Shown here: positions 1 to 11,674 of the stretch, piece after piece
How positions within the stretch are numbered: the stretch's first letter is position 1
How the letters are laid out: every line of letters starts with the position of its first letter
Origin: Pithys albifrons albifrons
Taxonomy: Eukaryota; Chordata; Aves; Passeriformes; Thamnophilidae
Length of the DNA: 64,000 nucleotides
Assembly (NCBI RefSeq): GCF_047495875.1
Contig: NC_092458.1
Span: forward strand, 110,161,727 to 110,225,726
Reading direction: 5' to 3'
Notes under the pieces: model-generated
The model's database searches: none
What the model saw: only the letters and a program-made list of their open reading frames with translations
Told to the model about the DNA's origin: nothing
Position numbers and translations under genes: made by a program

Positions 1-1767
1 TCTTAAACCAAACATGCAACCCATTGGAGTCCCACGGTGAATTCCAACATATTCAGAAGAAACTAATTCATAATTGGGAAATGGAAGCTCACTTTGACAC
101 AATAAAGGGAGACAAGAGCATGGGAACTAAATTCTGTGCCATTCCTCAGACATACCTGTGCTGAAATGTCTGATAGTCCTACATTCCATCTGAATATTTA
201 TCCAATTGTAAAACAAGCTAACGTATACATTCTCCAATGCTGGATTGGAGAGGGCAAAGAGAAAAGATAGAACTAACAACTTTTACACAGGTGGAAGTAG
301 CAGAGCTTTAAGCAATCTCTAGATAAATCCAGAAGACAGAAGCATCAATTATTCAGTAATTTGAAACACGAGTCACATCAACACTAGGCTGATATTTTAT
401 ACATGTACACTTACACGAAAAGGAAGTGTACTTTTGCCTCATTCTTTTCATTTAAATGAACAATTTTACTCTCTCTCATGTGGTATATATTCTCAATAGT
501 AAATTCAGAAACACTGTTTCAGGGGCAAGAGTGATTAATTCTTTCCCCCAAAATATACAGCAAGGATAAGCTCATTAATTTCAAATATTTAGTATTCACT
601 GCTGTCGTGGAAAACTACAGACTAGTTCTTTGGAGTACATGGGAAAACAAGAATGCTTTTGAGGAACGGACTTCACTTGAGGCAAATCTTTTTATGTAGA
701 TATTTGTGGATAAATAGGGCTGAAACAGCTTTAATTAGGCCTATCCCTTCCTTACAATAACTCATGAATAAAAATGAACATTTTTTTTTGTCTCCATGGC
801 AACTTTCCCTTATGAGACTTCTCAAAGACTTTTTGTAGTAAGAATTTCTTACTCAAACACAAACACAGAATGGAAATACTCAACTTTCACACTCTAAAAC
901 CAGACCCAGTTCTCAATGTCAAGCTCCATGATTCTTGTAGACACAGGTGACAAATAACAACACAAATATTTTTAACATTAAACAAACAAAATTCAAAGAG
1001 CATTTTACACAGAAAAAAGAAAGAAGAAAAAGAACAAATAAAAGGTTCATCCCAGAAGGGAATATTAATTTGAGATAATGGCTAAACCTTCTCTATACTT
1101 GGAGAGGCACTCACAGATTAGAGTGTTTTCTTAAAGAAGAGTACCTTCTTCAGGGAGCCATCTAATTTTTAACCCTCTTAATGAGTGGGTTTCTAAGGTC
1201 TTAACCCTAATTCTGTGACAAGTGCCTTTTGCTGATGATAATTCTTAACTCAAGAGCAGAATAAGTTCTGTTCTACTTGCTACAATGTTTTACAACTTCT
1301 CTTTTTTTCAGCCCTTTAAGAAGAATAATTAAGCTTAAACACCTGAAAAAGGATGGGTGAGGGACACAGAAAACACTGTTTTTACAGAATTCAGTTTTTC
1401 AGAACCTCAGTGTGCACAAGAACAGCCTTTCTGGATCCCTTTACAATCAGATTACTCAAACTCCTGCTTCATGCTGTAAGTCACTCTTCTTTCACAGTCT
1501 ATTGAAAACTTGAGAGTCCTTCTAGATAAAAGAAATGGCTCCATTTCTGTTGTCCTGCAAAATACACTGGTAGCAAGAACATAGCAAGAATGCAAAGATT
1601 ATGGTCGTGATAGTGAGACTGTGATGAAGTAGCTTAGGAGGATAAATTCACTGATTTTTTTTCAGATCTGAAGTAAAAGAGAATACCTTTGTACATACAG
1701 AGCTATGTACAACATGTTCTGCATGCCAGCTGATGATTGAGCTATTTAATAGTTTGCTGACTCTTAC
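1..1767. other. Unique AT-rich non-coding DNA
   Basis: I see no gene, recognisable repeat or RNA in this stretch. It holds only short homopolymer runs, such as a T run near 781-790 and A-rich DNA near 1010-1040. Open frames are short and of random composition. Confidence 0.6.
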
Positions 1768-1972
1768 GAAAATGGCACAAGGATAAGGGTGAAGAGGAGG
1801 AAAGAAAACTGATATGAATCACAAGAATATATTCTCCCACAACAGAGTTGTAGGTTTGCACACAAACATCTAACTGTGCTAGGAAAGGGGAAACAGATGT
1901 GACAAAGAAATCCTGTCTTTCAAAACTTTCCAAATCAAATCCCTCAATACTTGAATATGCTGACATTTGTAC
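1768..1972 (-). other. Speculative minus-strand internal exon
   Basis: On the minus strand a pyrimidine-rich tract ending in TTTTGTTTTGCAG (AG at 1974-1973) precedes an open frame of 68 codons that starts in phase 0 at 1972. The frame runs to a donor-like GTAAGAG at 1767, a good match to the vertebrate 5' splice consensus except that the last exon base is C. The translated segment (starting VQMSAYSSIEGFDLESFE) has no stop but resembles no family I know, and its 3' half comes from a pyrimidine-rich stretch. In AT-rich DNA, acceptor and donor matches flanking an open frame of this size can occur by chance. It is recorded because it is the best splice-flanked frame I noticed, not because a gene is recognised. 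Confidence 0.15.
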
Positions 1973-4433
1973 CTGCAAAACAAAAAGTCATGCAAAGCAA
2001 ATGCTGTATAGTAACTACAAAAGAGTTCAAAGTGAACCACTTAGGAAAAACTACAATAGAAAAGTCATCACCTCCTTTCAACAGAGAGATTTTGAAGATG
2101 TATTCATCCATTGTTTGGTTCTGCCAAAAGGTAAAGAGATCCCAAAGGAACACAGCAATATATTTCAAGGATTTTTTCAGATAAAATCTACTCCAGCTCC
2201 AAGGCAGTTCCACCTGTAACATGCCAGCCGTCATTTTTACTTATGTTTCAATGTCAACACACTTTGCTCAGGTGGACAGCCCAAGGTTCAATTGCTATTG
2301 CTTTAAAAGACCAAAGTTCTTCTAAATATCCATGACCATACATACTGTCACATGCCTTAAGTTTCTCTCTGGAGCTCCTGGCATTTTCCTCCCATTCAAA
2401 CTGATACTCTGGCCATAATTAATGTCATCTCTGAATGCCACATCCTAAGTGACATGATGTTTGGTTAATGGAATGGTTAGTGGAAGGAGTATTCAATTAG
2501 CCTTATTGTTATGGTCTTAAAAATGACAGAGACTGAACTAGATTCTGAAATATTGGTTTGATGTACTGAGGCACAAAACATCTGTAACTCCCACTGATCT
2601 TCAACAGATGTGGCAGTTCAACACCTCTGAAAGTAAGACTATTATAATATTTTCCCATTGTTTCTATTGCCTCCTGAGAAGCTTGAAAGAGAAATCTGTT
2701 TGAGCTCTAGAGTGTTTTCTTTCATAATTCACATGTTCTGCCTTGTTATTGTTAGTAACCTCATGAGCCTTTCTGTGCTGATAATGATTCATATAATGAT
2801 CTGGGGGAAAATGAAGTATTTTTAATAAAGGATTACACTGAGGTTATGGATAGATATGAGAAAAAAATAATTCAAATGGGAATTTGAATTACACAAACTT
2901 GACAATGCCTCTTTACTCAGCTCTATAGATAAGTCAATTGCCAAATGTATTTATGGTAAAGGCAAAGGTTGAGGACTTAAGCTGAATTCCTTATTCTCTG
3001 AAGACTTTATGTTTGACCTTGCATAAGTCACCACAGTTCTCTGTGCTCCTGCACTCTCTCAGCAGTTCTGTCTATTTTGGCTGTAAAATACTGAAAAGTA
3101 GTCCATATCATAATTTTTTTTAAAAAAGAACCCTCTTTTTAACTGTGCACTTGAACACTATTGTAGCACAAATGCTATAAACTCTGATTTGGGCAGTGAA
3201 TAAGGTAGAAATTGAGAATAGTATTCAACCGAGAAACTGGTTTATTTACTGTCATCTTCTAGTGGCAGCACAACATCATGGCCTTGTCTATCCTAGCACA
3301 GCTGCTGCACTATTAAGCAAGCAAGCTGTAATCAGCCACTTAAAGTTGTTGGTACATCACAATTGCACTCAATTTATCTGTTTAAGTTCATTTTTAACTC
3401 TGCTGGCCCCTTTTTCTCTACCCCAAAACATTTCAGACGAGGGCTACAAATGCATCAAACTGGCAATGTTACACAAAATTAATTCAGTCAAACAAACACC
3501 CCCACCCCCCACAGCCCCAGCCCCCCTGCCCTAGAAGTCCACTTATTACACACATATCAATACCTCTCTATGAAATAACTACTGCTATTGGTCCTTTCAT
3601 GATCATTTTGGACAGTGTACCGTCCTGCAAAAAAACAATTAAAGAAATTAAAGATCTGCTGCTTCTCAGCAAAAGGAGTTGTACTCTACCCCTAGCTCAA
3701 AGGTTAAGTTTCAAAATAAGTATCCCGGTTATATCAGAAAGATTTTATTTACATCTACTAGTTTTTAAGGTCGTTTTGCTTGTTTGATTTTTTCCCTGAT
3801 TGATTTGAGCCCTGATTATGCACAGGGACACAGAACTAACTATTCCAATATTCCTAACTCAGAGGATTTTCTCCCCTGTAAATCATAGTAAGGACTAGTA
3901 AATCTTAATAAACATAGCAACACTAGCCAGCACACATAATCAAAAATGCATATAAGAGAACCTATATTGAAAAGTTTTATATATGTAATCTATATACTGA
4001 TTTAACCATAAAACCCCCCCAAATATGTCCTGAAATGCATTCACTTATCTTTGGGATACTGAATTCTTTCTATTATTTCTTATGCATAAAATGACACAAG
4101 AAAAATAACATAAAAAATTCCCCACAGTCTGTGAGAAGCAAAATATAAACCAGGAGAACCATTTTGGAATCTGGTGGAGCATTATAATTTTCTTACCTGT
4201 TTTTCCTTTTTTTTTTTTCTTTTCTTTTTTTCCCCTTTGGTCTACTTATAAAGTCATGGATTTTCTTTTTGCTTTCTTGTATTGTTTCAGCAATTCTGTT
4301 TGACCTAATTCAGTTGCATTGGAAGTTAGACAATAACTGAAAGTGGGAATGAGAATATGTTGTCCTAATGCAATTTATCGTGGGGGTTATCAATTTGTCT
4401 TTTGGGTTTTTTTCTGATTAAGTTTCATATATT
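1973..4433. other. Unique non-coding DNA with a C-rich patch
   Basis: No gene is supported. The stretch contains a short C-rich low-complexity patch at about 3498-3533 and a T-rich tract near 4199-4236. Plus-strand frames at 1899-2219 and 3196-3534 are open but have no recognisable domain; the second ends in the proline codons of the C-rich patch. Confidence 0.6.
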
Positions 4434-4434
4434 C

Positions 4435-4476
<42 letters not shown>
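4434..4476. repeat. (AT)n microsatellite
   Basis: This is an almost uninterrupted AT dinucleotide array with one AC interruption near its start. It probably varies in length between individuals. A CR1 tail lies about 90 bp downstream. Confidence 0.9.
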
Positions 4477-4479
<3 letters not shown>

Positions 4480-4564
4480 GTCATCCTTCCCTTGAGTATT
4501 CTTCCAGTCTTCAGTGCTTTAAGGCTTGGAGACGTTAAAAAAATCACCTGAATGTGGCCCTACA

Positions 4565-4663
4565 CAACAAGTTCTTGGTGACTTTGCTTGAGCAGGACAG
4601 GTTGGATGAGATGCCCTCCAAAAGTCCCTGACAACCTCAACCAGCCTGTGGTTCTGTGAAAGA
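4565..4663 (+). mobile_element. CR1 LINE 3' tail
   Basis: The segment follows the diagnostic order of the avian CR1 3' end: a 'tgcttgagcagg' motif, 'aggttggatgagatg' (consensus ggttggactagatgacct), a diverged 'aaggtcccttccaacc' block, then a 'ggttctgtgaa' terminus related to the CR1 3' octamer repeat. It is a short, diverged, 5'-truncated copy with no coding capacity. Confidence 0.75.
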
Positions 4664-5130
4664 ATCTCAGTCACTCTGGTCACATCCACTTTTCACACTC
4701 CACCCCTTCACCAAACTTGTTCCTCTACATTGGCACAATCAGTCACAGTGGGAAAAGATAATAACCTTGAAGCTTCCTAACCTCTGACACCTTAACATTG
4801 TGACAAACAAGCAGCAAGTCTTATTTCACAAATATACCTTATGCAATTCCAGGTGTTGATTCTTTGACATTACAGAAGCCAAGGTCTCCATTTCAAGCCA
4901 CTAGAAACACTAAGCCTCTTGTAACCTGGTGTGATACTCCTTGGGACTGAGTACTGCATACTAGATCTCTGTGTTGGGCTAAAAACAAACTAATCTTAAC
5001 ATTTGTGAAATGAGGAAATTTCATCTTGGTGACTGGGTTTACTGGAAATCTCTCAAGCATCTGGATGCTGCTGTCATTCCAGGAAGTTGAAGCTGCTGAG
5101 AAGAATACTTTCCAGTGAAATTTCTGAAGG
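4664..5130. other. Unique non-coding DNA
   Basis: No gene, RNA or repeat was recognised between the CR1 tail and the A-rich tract. Confidence 0.55.
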
Positions 5131-5275
5131 AAAACAAAACAAAACAAAACAACCCAACCCCCAAACTCCTCATACACAAAACTAAAATCAAAACTGGACC
5201 AAGCAAAACTGGGGAAGAAATAAAACAAAATAAACCAAAAATAAACAAAAAAAAAACCCCACCCAAAACCAGTTC
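5131..5275. repeat. (AAAAC)n and A-rich low-complexity tract
   Basis: Four AAAAC units at 5131-5152 lead into about 120 bp of A-rich DNA. The minus-strand open frames here (4893-5266) are rich in Phe, Leu and Val because they read poly-T, and they are not genes. Confidence 0.8.
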
Positions 5276-7424
5276 AAAACCCTGAATGGAATACTGGAAT
5301 AAAGAAAATGTATACCTTTGGCTTGAGAACTATCATTTTCAGCTTTCCAAAAACAGCAAAACCAAAATGATGTCTGTAGGATAAATTCATTCTCATATCT
5401 GTTTTGCTCAGAACAAATAATTTCTACATCATTATCTTGAATATATATTAGTGGTCCATCACCCTCAACAGAACTACTATTATGTTATGCAACAGCTTGT
5501 TGGGTCTGATTATTGTCATGTTGTTTGCATTAGTTGAATATTTCTGTAGATTAAGAACTCTCAAATTTTGTTCCGTCATTTGTGTTTTTTAGTTCTATTA
5601 AAAACCTGACTATATTTTTGTGAGTACAGTAATAAGAAGACAGAAATTAAATATAGCCATGCAGGGCAAGAAAAAAGCAGCCAGTGAGAAAGAAGACATT
5701 TCCATGCACGTTCAGTTTTGAGAATAATGTACTGAAAAATAAAATAAAAAAAAAAAGAAAAACAGTAGAAAAAAATGCCTCGTTTTGTTTTGTTTGCTAG
5801 GTCCTAATGCAGTAAATAGCTGTAATGCATTTAAGGAGAAAACAACAGGGAATAGAAGAATAACCCCTAGACACAAGTGAGTGATGCACAGTCCAACAAA
5901 TGATCTGAATTTGAGCAGCGCTATTCTAGCACATCCCCTGGAGACCACTTTCAATCTATAGGAAGAGTTTATATAAGAGGTTGAAAATGTGAAGAACTTC
6001 CTGTGAATTTGACACTGTTGCATATCTTCTTTTTTCTGTTATTCCTTTAAAAAACACAATGTAAGAGATTCCAGTGAGAAGCTGATATTTCCAGACTGCT
6101 GAAGATAAGGGAGCAAATTAAAATAGAATAAACTGCAATAATATCAAATTAACATTATCTCACTGAAGAAACAAGGTAGGCTATTGTTTTTTTCTCATTT
6201 GTATATGAGACAGATGGGGTCTACATATCTTTAGGCATGATATTTAATAATCCTCAACAAATAGATCAGGCTCTTTTTTAGTTTTTTTGGGGGTCAGTGT
6301 CACATTTCTGCCTTACTTGTACATGAGAAAATGTGCGGGAAGGGAGCAGAGAAGATATGCCAGGATAATACTGACACACAGCAGCTCCATTTGAGCAAGT
6401 GCTTCGGGATATGCCTCAAGCAACTTTCATATGTTAAATACTCATGCGAGGGGAAAGGTAATTCTTCCAGTCTGAAAGGTTTATTGGATTCTCAGCTATG
6501 GTTGCTCCAAAGACTGACTCAGCAAAGTAGACATCAGGTAAATGTTTTCAGGAGCAGAGTAATTTTCTGTAGATTTAGGAATAGTCAAAAAAGCCAGGAT
6601 GTCCTAGTTTAAAGTGTAAGATAGATGCATACACATGTCAAATGTGTGTTTTTTCAGGTAAATAAAATGCATAAGTATGTGGTGAAAGAGGAACTGAACT
6701 TGATTTGTTGCCTGCTTGGACATGATATCTCATAAGAAAATTCTGAAGAGCAAAAGACAGCAAATTTATAATTTGCATAAACTAAAATATATGTTAAATT
6801 ATAATCAAGAATAGCATGTGAAATCTGATAGCAAGTATGATAAATGTAACTGAAGATTCCCCGAAGAAATGAAAGAAAATTATTTTCCTACGGGAACAAG
6901 AAAGTTGTCCTGTAAATAAAAATCATCTGAGTGCTAATGGGTTATCAAATTAACACAGCCCCATCCTCTTAAATGGGACAACTCCATAGATAACTTATTG
7001 TTTCTGTTGCCCTACTTAAGAAAAGTAGTTCTTAAATCAAAATTGTCCCATCTGCCAAAAAAAAAGAAAGTTAAAAAAAAAAAGTTGTTTACTGAAAAGC
7101 TTATTTTTAGACTTCTACATCATGTTCCTTAGAACTGATGTGTCTTATTATTTCAGCTCAGGGTGACTCAGGGTGAAATATATAAACTCCCTTTTACTTT
7201 AAGATGTAGGCAATTACACTAATACACTGAAGAACATTTATGCTATGCTTTCCATGATGAAAAAACCTAAGTTGTCATTTCCTTCAATTAAACAGATTAC
7301 TCTCACCTCACACTTAATTTTATAATGTATAAAAATAACTTAAGGTCACTCAATAAAGCACCTGTGTTGATTTAGCCAGTTCAATAAAGCAAGTATATTT
7401 CACATTAAAAACCATCAAAAATGT
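5276..7424. other. Unique AT-rich non-coding DNA
   Basis: Nothing codes here that I can support. Short poly-A tracts occur near 5744-5760 and 7058-7082. The frames at 5712-6023 (-) and 6331-6612 (+) show no domain. Confidence 0.6.
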
Positions 7425-7999
7425 TGTCATGGTTTAGCCCCAGCCAGGAACTAAACCCCATACAGCTGCTCTCCTGCCCTGGTGGAATGGGGAGGAAATT
7501 AGAAGAGTAAAAGTGAGAAAACTCGAGGGCTGAGATAATGACAGTTTATCAAGTACCAGGCATGCAAACAAGGCAAAAGAAGGAGTTGATTCCCCACTTC
7601 CCCTAGTCAGGCAGGTGTTCAGCCATCCCCAGGAGAACGGGGCTCCATCACATGTAACAGTGACTTGGGAAGACAAACACCATCACTGCAAACTTCCCTC
7701 CCTTCCTTCTTCTTCCTCCAGGTTTATACATTTACTCTGATGACATATGGTATGAAATTTCCCTTGGGTCAATTGGGCTCAGCTGCCCTGGCTGTGTCCT
7801 CTCCCAGCTCCCTGTGCCCTCCCAGGCAACCCCCCTGGTGGGGTGAAGCAGGAGGCAGAAAACACCTTGGCTCTGTGTAAGCCCAACCCAGCAGTAATGA
7901 AGACTTCTCTATATGAACAACACTGTTTCCAGCCAAAACCCAAAATACAGGCCCATACCAGCCACTGTAAAAAAAATCAACTGTACCCCAGCCAGCACA
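7425..7999 (-). mobile_element. Solo LTR, ERVL-type avian endogenous retrovirus
   Basis: The 575-bp element begins TGTCATGGTTTAGCCCCAGC on the plus strand and ends CCCAGCCAGCACA, giving TG...CA termini. Its interior follows a passerine ERVL-type LTR I recall: a 'gtgagaaaactcgagggctgag' analogue, the 'caggcaggtgttcagccatc' block, 'gacatatggtatg' and 'gggtcaattgggctcagctg'. A TATA-like box (TTTATA at 7723-7728 on plus) reads correctly on the minus strand, so transcription would run right to left. The flanks are AATGT (7420-7424) and AATAT (8000-8004), a 5-bp TSD with one mismatch, the size expected for ERVL. No internal viral genes remain. The open frames inside it (7434-7676, 7665-7880) are accidental. 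Confidence 0.9.
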
Positions 8000-8119
8000 A
8001 ATATTTCTTGAGTATTTTTGCTCTCAAAGAGCTACATAAATTTGCAAACTCCTCTGTGCCCATAAATTATTTTATCCATCATTAAAATGCATCTCCTTTC
8101 AAGAATGAAATAGCCATTG
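8000..8119. other. Unique spacer
   Basis: This is AT-rich unique sequence between the solo LTR and the inverted repeat. Confidence 0.5.
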
Positions 8120-8165
8120 ACCAGCATATGGTAATAAAGATAATTACCATATTTGTTATGCTGGT
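8120..8165. repeat. Strong short inverted repeat (hairpin)
   Basis: An inner perfect 10-bp stem (ATATGGTAAT at 8126-8135 with ATTACCATAT at 8143-8152) closes a 7-nt loop. A perfect 6-bp outer stem (ACCAGC at 8120-8125 with GCTGGT at 8160-8165) is separated from it by a 7-nt bulge on the 3' side. It could fold as RNA or cruciform DNA. A hairpin of a small transposon or a precursor-miRNA-like structure are both possible, but no family was recognised. Confidence 0.7.
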
Positions 8166-9039
8166 AACAAAATACAAATATAATGAAATAAAATTATTTT
8201 ATGATTTAGTCTTCTGAGTGAGCATATTCAGTTTGAAACAGGTATCTCATAATGCTTTCCACTCACTGTTCAGACTAACCTGCCCATAATAAAAACCTTA
8301 TCTTCTGACAAAGTCTTCAGGGCCTGCAAAGCATTACAGCAAAGACTGAAAAGCCATGACAATATATATCCAAATAAAGGACTTAAGTGATCAGATTGTA
8401 AATAAAAGATAGCCTTACTACTGATGAAAAGAACCCAGAGTAACAATGAATAACACAATTTGCAGCATGACTTCTAACTTTATCTGAAGGACTAGGCTTT
8501 CAGAAGCTTTCTACCCCAAAAAATTCCACTGGAAAAGCACTGTCTAAATACAAACTCAAAATAAATATTGATCTGTACTGATCACTGGTACCTCTTTCTG
8601 CAAGAAAATTTTCTTTGCATGTTCCTCTTTCCCTTCCACATGCCAGCTTATGAAATCTTTGCAGAGTTTGTAAGACCTGACTTCATAGTTCCTTTGAGCA
8701 TTACAGCTCTAGGGTATATAGAATATATAGTTATGAATGACAACTATCAGAGAATATATTACCCTGAAAGGACTTGCCATAAAAAAAAAAAAGCAAGACA
8801 AGGTAGCTGACAGACCATATAGACATATAAACATGATGGTTTTTTTTCCAGTGTATCTAATGTATGTTAGCATGGTCCTGAACTACAGATAATAAAAGCC
8901 CAACTAAACACAGACGAGTATCTTTGGCTGCATTAGCAAAAGTATAGAGAGCAGGCCAATGAAAATGATCTGCTCCCTCTCTTGAGCACTTCGTGAGATC
9001 ATCCTGTGACCAGTTTGAGCTCTCTGGTGAGATGTCAGG
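8166..9039. other. Unique AT-rich non-coding DNA
   Basis: No gene or repeat was recognised. A short A run lies at about 8780-8791. Confidence 0.55.
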
Positions 9040-9300
9040 CATAGAAACACATTTGAGCGGGTCCAGTGTAGTGTCACAAGAGTGGCTGGGCCTGGGGAAC
9101 TCTGTCCCAGAGGCAGCTGGTCAGACTCATAAATACAGGAGGAGAATAAGGGGTACCAAACCAGGTTCAAAACTAGGGTACATCCAACTGGCTATTTGGT
9201 AAAGGATTTTCATAATGAAGGAGGTCAAATACTGGAATAGGTACATAGAGATGTTGGGAAGTTATTACCTTTAGAAATATTCAAAACTTGACTACATAAG
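9040..9300 (+). mobile_element. Old, diverged CR1 relic
   Basis: The part at 9190-9300 follows the order of the CR1 3' region: 'aatgaaggaggtcaaatactggaatagg' resembles the 'gaaggtggtgaggcactggaacagg' block and is followed by 'agatgttgg' and 'tagaaatattcaaaacttgac' (consensus ...ggaggtattcaaggccaggc). The upstream part (9040-9190) aligns only loosely to the preceding CR1 segment. The copy is degraded and lacks the final octamer tail, so its boundaries are approximate. Confidence 0.5.
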
Positions 9301-10823
9301 GCCTGAGCACTGATCCTTTGATCAAGTAATTTCTGGTGATTCTTATGTAACAGATTAATTTTTCTTTGATCCAGCCTTTACAAAGATAAAGTCTGCAATA
9401 GGTTCTGCATTTAAATTTCTCCCACCTAGAGCAACATAATGAAAGCTCTAATCTTGAGGCAGAAAAATTTTTCATTCCCTGAATGTTCTTTTAGCATCAT
9501 CTTTTTATCGTTTCAATGACAAAGATAAAATATGCCCATAGAAAATCTCTGATTTAACTAGATTCCCCCTGTTAACATGGACTTATACAGTTCATTCTTT
9601 TTAAGATGTCCTGAGTTCTACTAGGCTTTGATGTGATTTAGAAATCCAGATTACCTAAGAAATTGAGTGTCAGTGTAGGAGATAATCAGTAAATATTTGA
9701 TTCCTATTGCAGTTTCAGATGCAGTGCATGAATTTAACAATCATCATTCCTATTTAAAATCTACTCTACTAGGATGAAAAAAATAAAACATTTTAAAGCC
9801 ACCTGTCCTTTGGGTATCCTACAAATTAAATTCAGTAGATACAAAACTTTCACATGTCTGACTGCATATCCAAGGCTGTATATCAGGAGGAAAGAAACCA
9901 TGAGTATGTATAAGTATTACAAGTGTTTTAGAAGATGGCCACTTCAGTATTTTGCTAATTAAAAATCTCTCTGTAAAATATCTTTTAAAAACAAACCAAC
10001 AGGCACTTTAGTTGTAGAGCCAAATTTAGAAGAAGTTTATTCTAATTATTATAGAAATGGGCTGTTTCTTTTCTCTAAACTAATGTAGAGGATCACACAC
10101 TTAGCTAAATACCCTTTCAAGGTTAATTAACATTCATGGGCACTGTAATGCCCTGTGAGGAGAAAGATCTGCTTTCCAAACTCATGAAAAATAACACTTG
10201 CCAACTCCCTCGTTTTTTCAATCAACTCTTTCTTTTCATGAGAATACTAAGGGCCTGGATGCACCTTTGAGCAAAGGCAATAGGCAGCCACCACCATGAG
10301 GCTCTTCTCTCAGGTGATGGGAAACACATCATACCAGGCACAACTAAGGAAAATTATGGTACTGTGCTGAGCGCCACTTAACCTACTTCAACAGAGAGAG
10401 GTGATAAATTGTAATTAATTTCCTGCCAGAGGAAACCAACTTTTAGCAATTTTTTCTTCTGCTGCTGCTCTCTCCTCTGGAAGGAATGACACCAGCTGTG
10501 TCTGTTTAGTGGACAGACCTTCTACACCTATCCATCACCTTCTGGGCTCTCACTCCAAGTGCTGGCTACAAAAACCGTGGTGCCATAGCCCTAGAAATTA
10601 TAACATCCAGCCATCCTACCATACCTCTAAATCTTCCCTTACAGTTTTGTTCAGATGCCTTACTGTTTGTAAGGGAAACTATAAACTTTACAATCTCAAA
10701 ACCAAAAGTTAAAAACATTTAAAAGCTTGTATAGGAAATAGGACTTTTACTGTTATGATAACCCAAGAACACTGATTTTGATTCTACTAACACTGAATGT
10801 TTCTCCTGAGGTTGGTCTTATGT
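9301..10823. other. Unique AT-rich non-coding DNA
   Basis: No coding region, RNA or repeat was recognised between the CR1 relic and the LTR. Confidence 0.55.
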
Positions 10824-11669
10824 TGTTGTAGTTTTGATCTAAATTTTCTCCCCGCCAGTAACTCCCCATGCCATTAGTTAACAAAAGAAGTAGCTAACTA
10901 CTACCAATCCCTCTTGATGGTTTTGAGTGGGGGAGACTGGGGAAAGACGTGTTGGGAAACAGACTTGGACTGTCTCTTTTGTTCTTGGGAACTACACACA
11001 GCTCTGGCGGTGCGTGTGCTGCAGTGGGAGAGAGGCCGTTGCTGCTGCTCCTTGCTGCTACTGTGGAGTAAGCCAGTCTTTTTCCCCTGCCACTGTTGTT
11101 GCTCCTGCTTTCAGCATTGGGGTCCTGGTCTCTGCTCCAGTCTTACCGCCACCTGCAGTGTCGTGACTGGCCCGCTCTGGCTGCAGCAGCGACCCGGGAG
11201 AGAGAGGTCGCTGCTGCTTTCTGGGACACGCTGCGGTTCTCCGTTTTCCAACTTTCCTTCTACATTTGGGACAAGGGACACAGGGGGAAAGACAGAGTTC
11301 ATCTGAGCGCTCACCGCTTGTCTGTCTCGCTGGAGAGGGACTGGGAGCTCACCCTGCAGCCAGCCAGGCTGTGACACAGACATTGCCCATAAGTCTAACT
11401 TTTCTCCAGGAGGAAACCTGCTGGTTTGGGGGTTGTTGTGTTTCAGTTTTTCTCTTGTGTTGGAGAAGCAGTTTGTTCTGGTCTGTTCACAGTTATATCT
11501 ATACCTACACACACACACACACACACACACACAGTCATCCTTCTTATATCCATTTTCTGATTAAAGTTCCCTTTCTTAAATTTGATAAAGGGTGAAGTGA
11601 TTATTGTGGAGGAATCCCCTTCCCCGTTTGTGGGTAAACATTTTGGTTCTTCCTCTCAAAACTAAGACA
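10824..11669 (+). mobile_element. Solo LTR, GC-rich avian ERV, perfect TSD
   Basis: This 846-bp element starts TGTTGTAGTTTTGATC and ends CTCAAAACTAAGACA. It is flanked by identical 5-bp duplications TATGT at 10819-10823 and 11670-11674. Its GC content stands far above the surroundings. A polyadenylation signal ATTAAA lies at 11560-11565, followed by the terminal block 'gataaagggtgaagtgatta', so the sense strand is plus. The order of motifs matches a passerine ERVL-type LTR I recall. An (AC)n tract at 11507-11533 sits where that family has ordinary sequence. The open frames within it (10914-11306, 11096-11374, 11266-11595 on plus; 11111-11530 on minus) are accidental products of GC-rich DNA. 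No internal retroviral region remains, which indicates LTR-LTR recombination. Confidence 0.93.
11507..11533. repeat. (AC)n microsatellite inside the LTR
   Basis: About 13 AC units lie inside the 3' part of the solo LTR, upstream of the ATTAAA signal. Minus-strand frames read Cys-Val repeats from it. Confidence 0.95.
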
Positions 11670-11674
11670 TATGT

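Noticed and set aside
1899..2219. 106-codon plus-strand frame overlapping minus-strand frames
   Set aside because: No recognisable domain, no convincing splice or promoter context, and composition typical of AT-rich random sequence.
4893..5266. Hydrophobic minus-strand frames resembling membrane proteins
   Set aside because: The Phe/Leu/Val richness comes from reading an A-rich low-complexity tract on its T-rich strand.
10914..11595. Cluster of 80-139 codon frames on both strands
   Set aside because: They fall inside a GC-rich solo LTR; LTRs do not encode these proteins and the frames conflict with each other.
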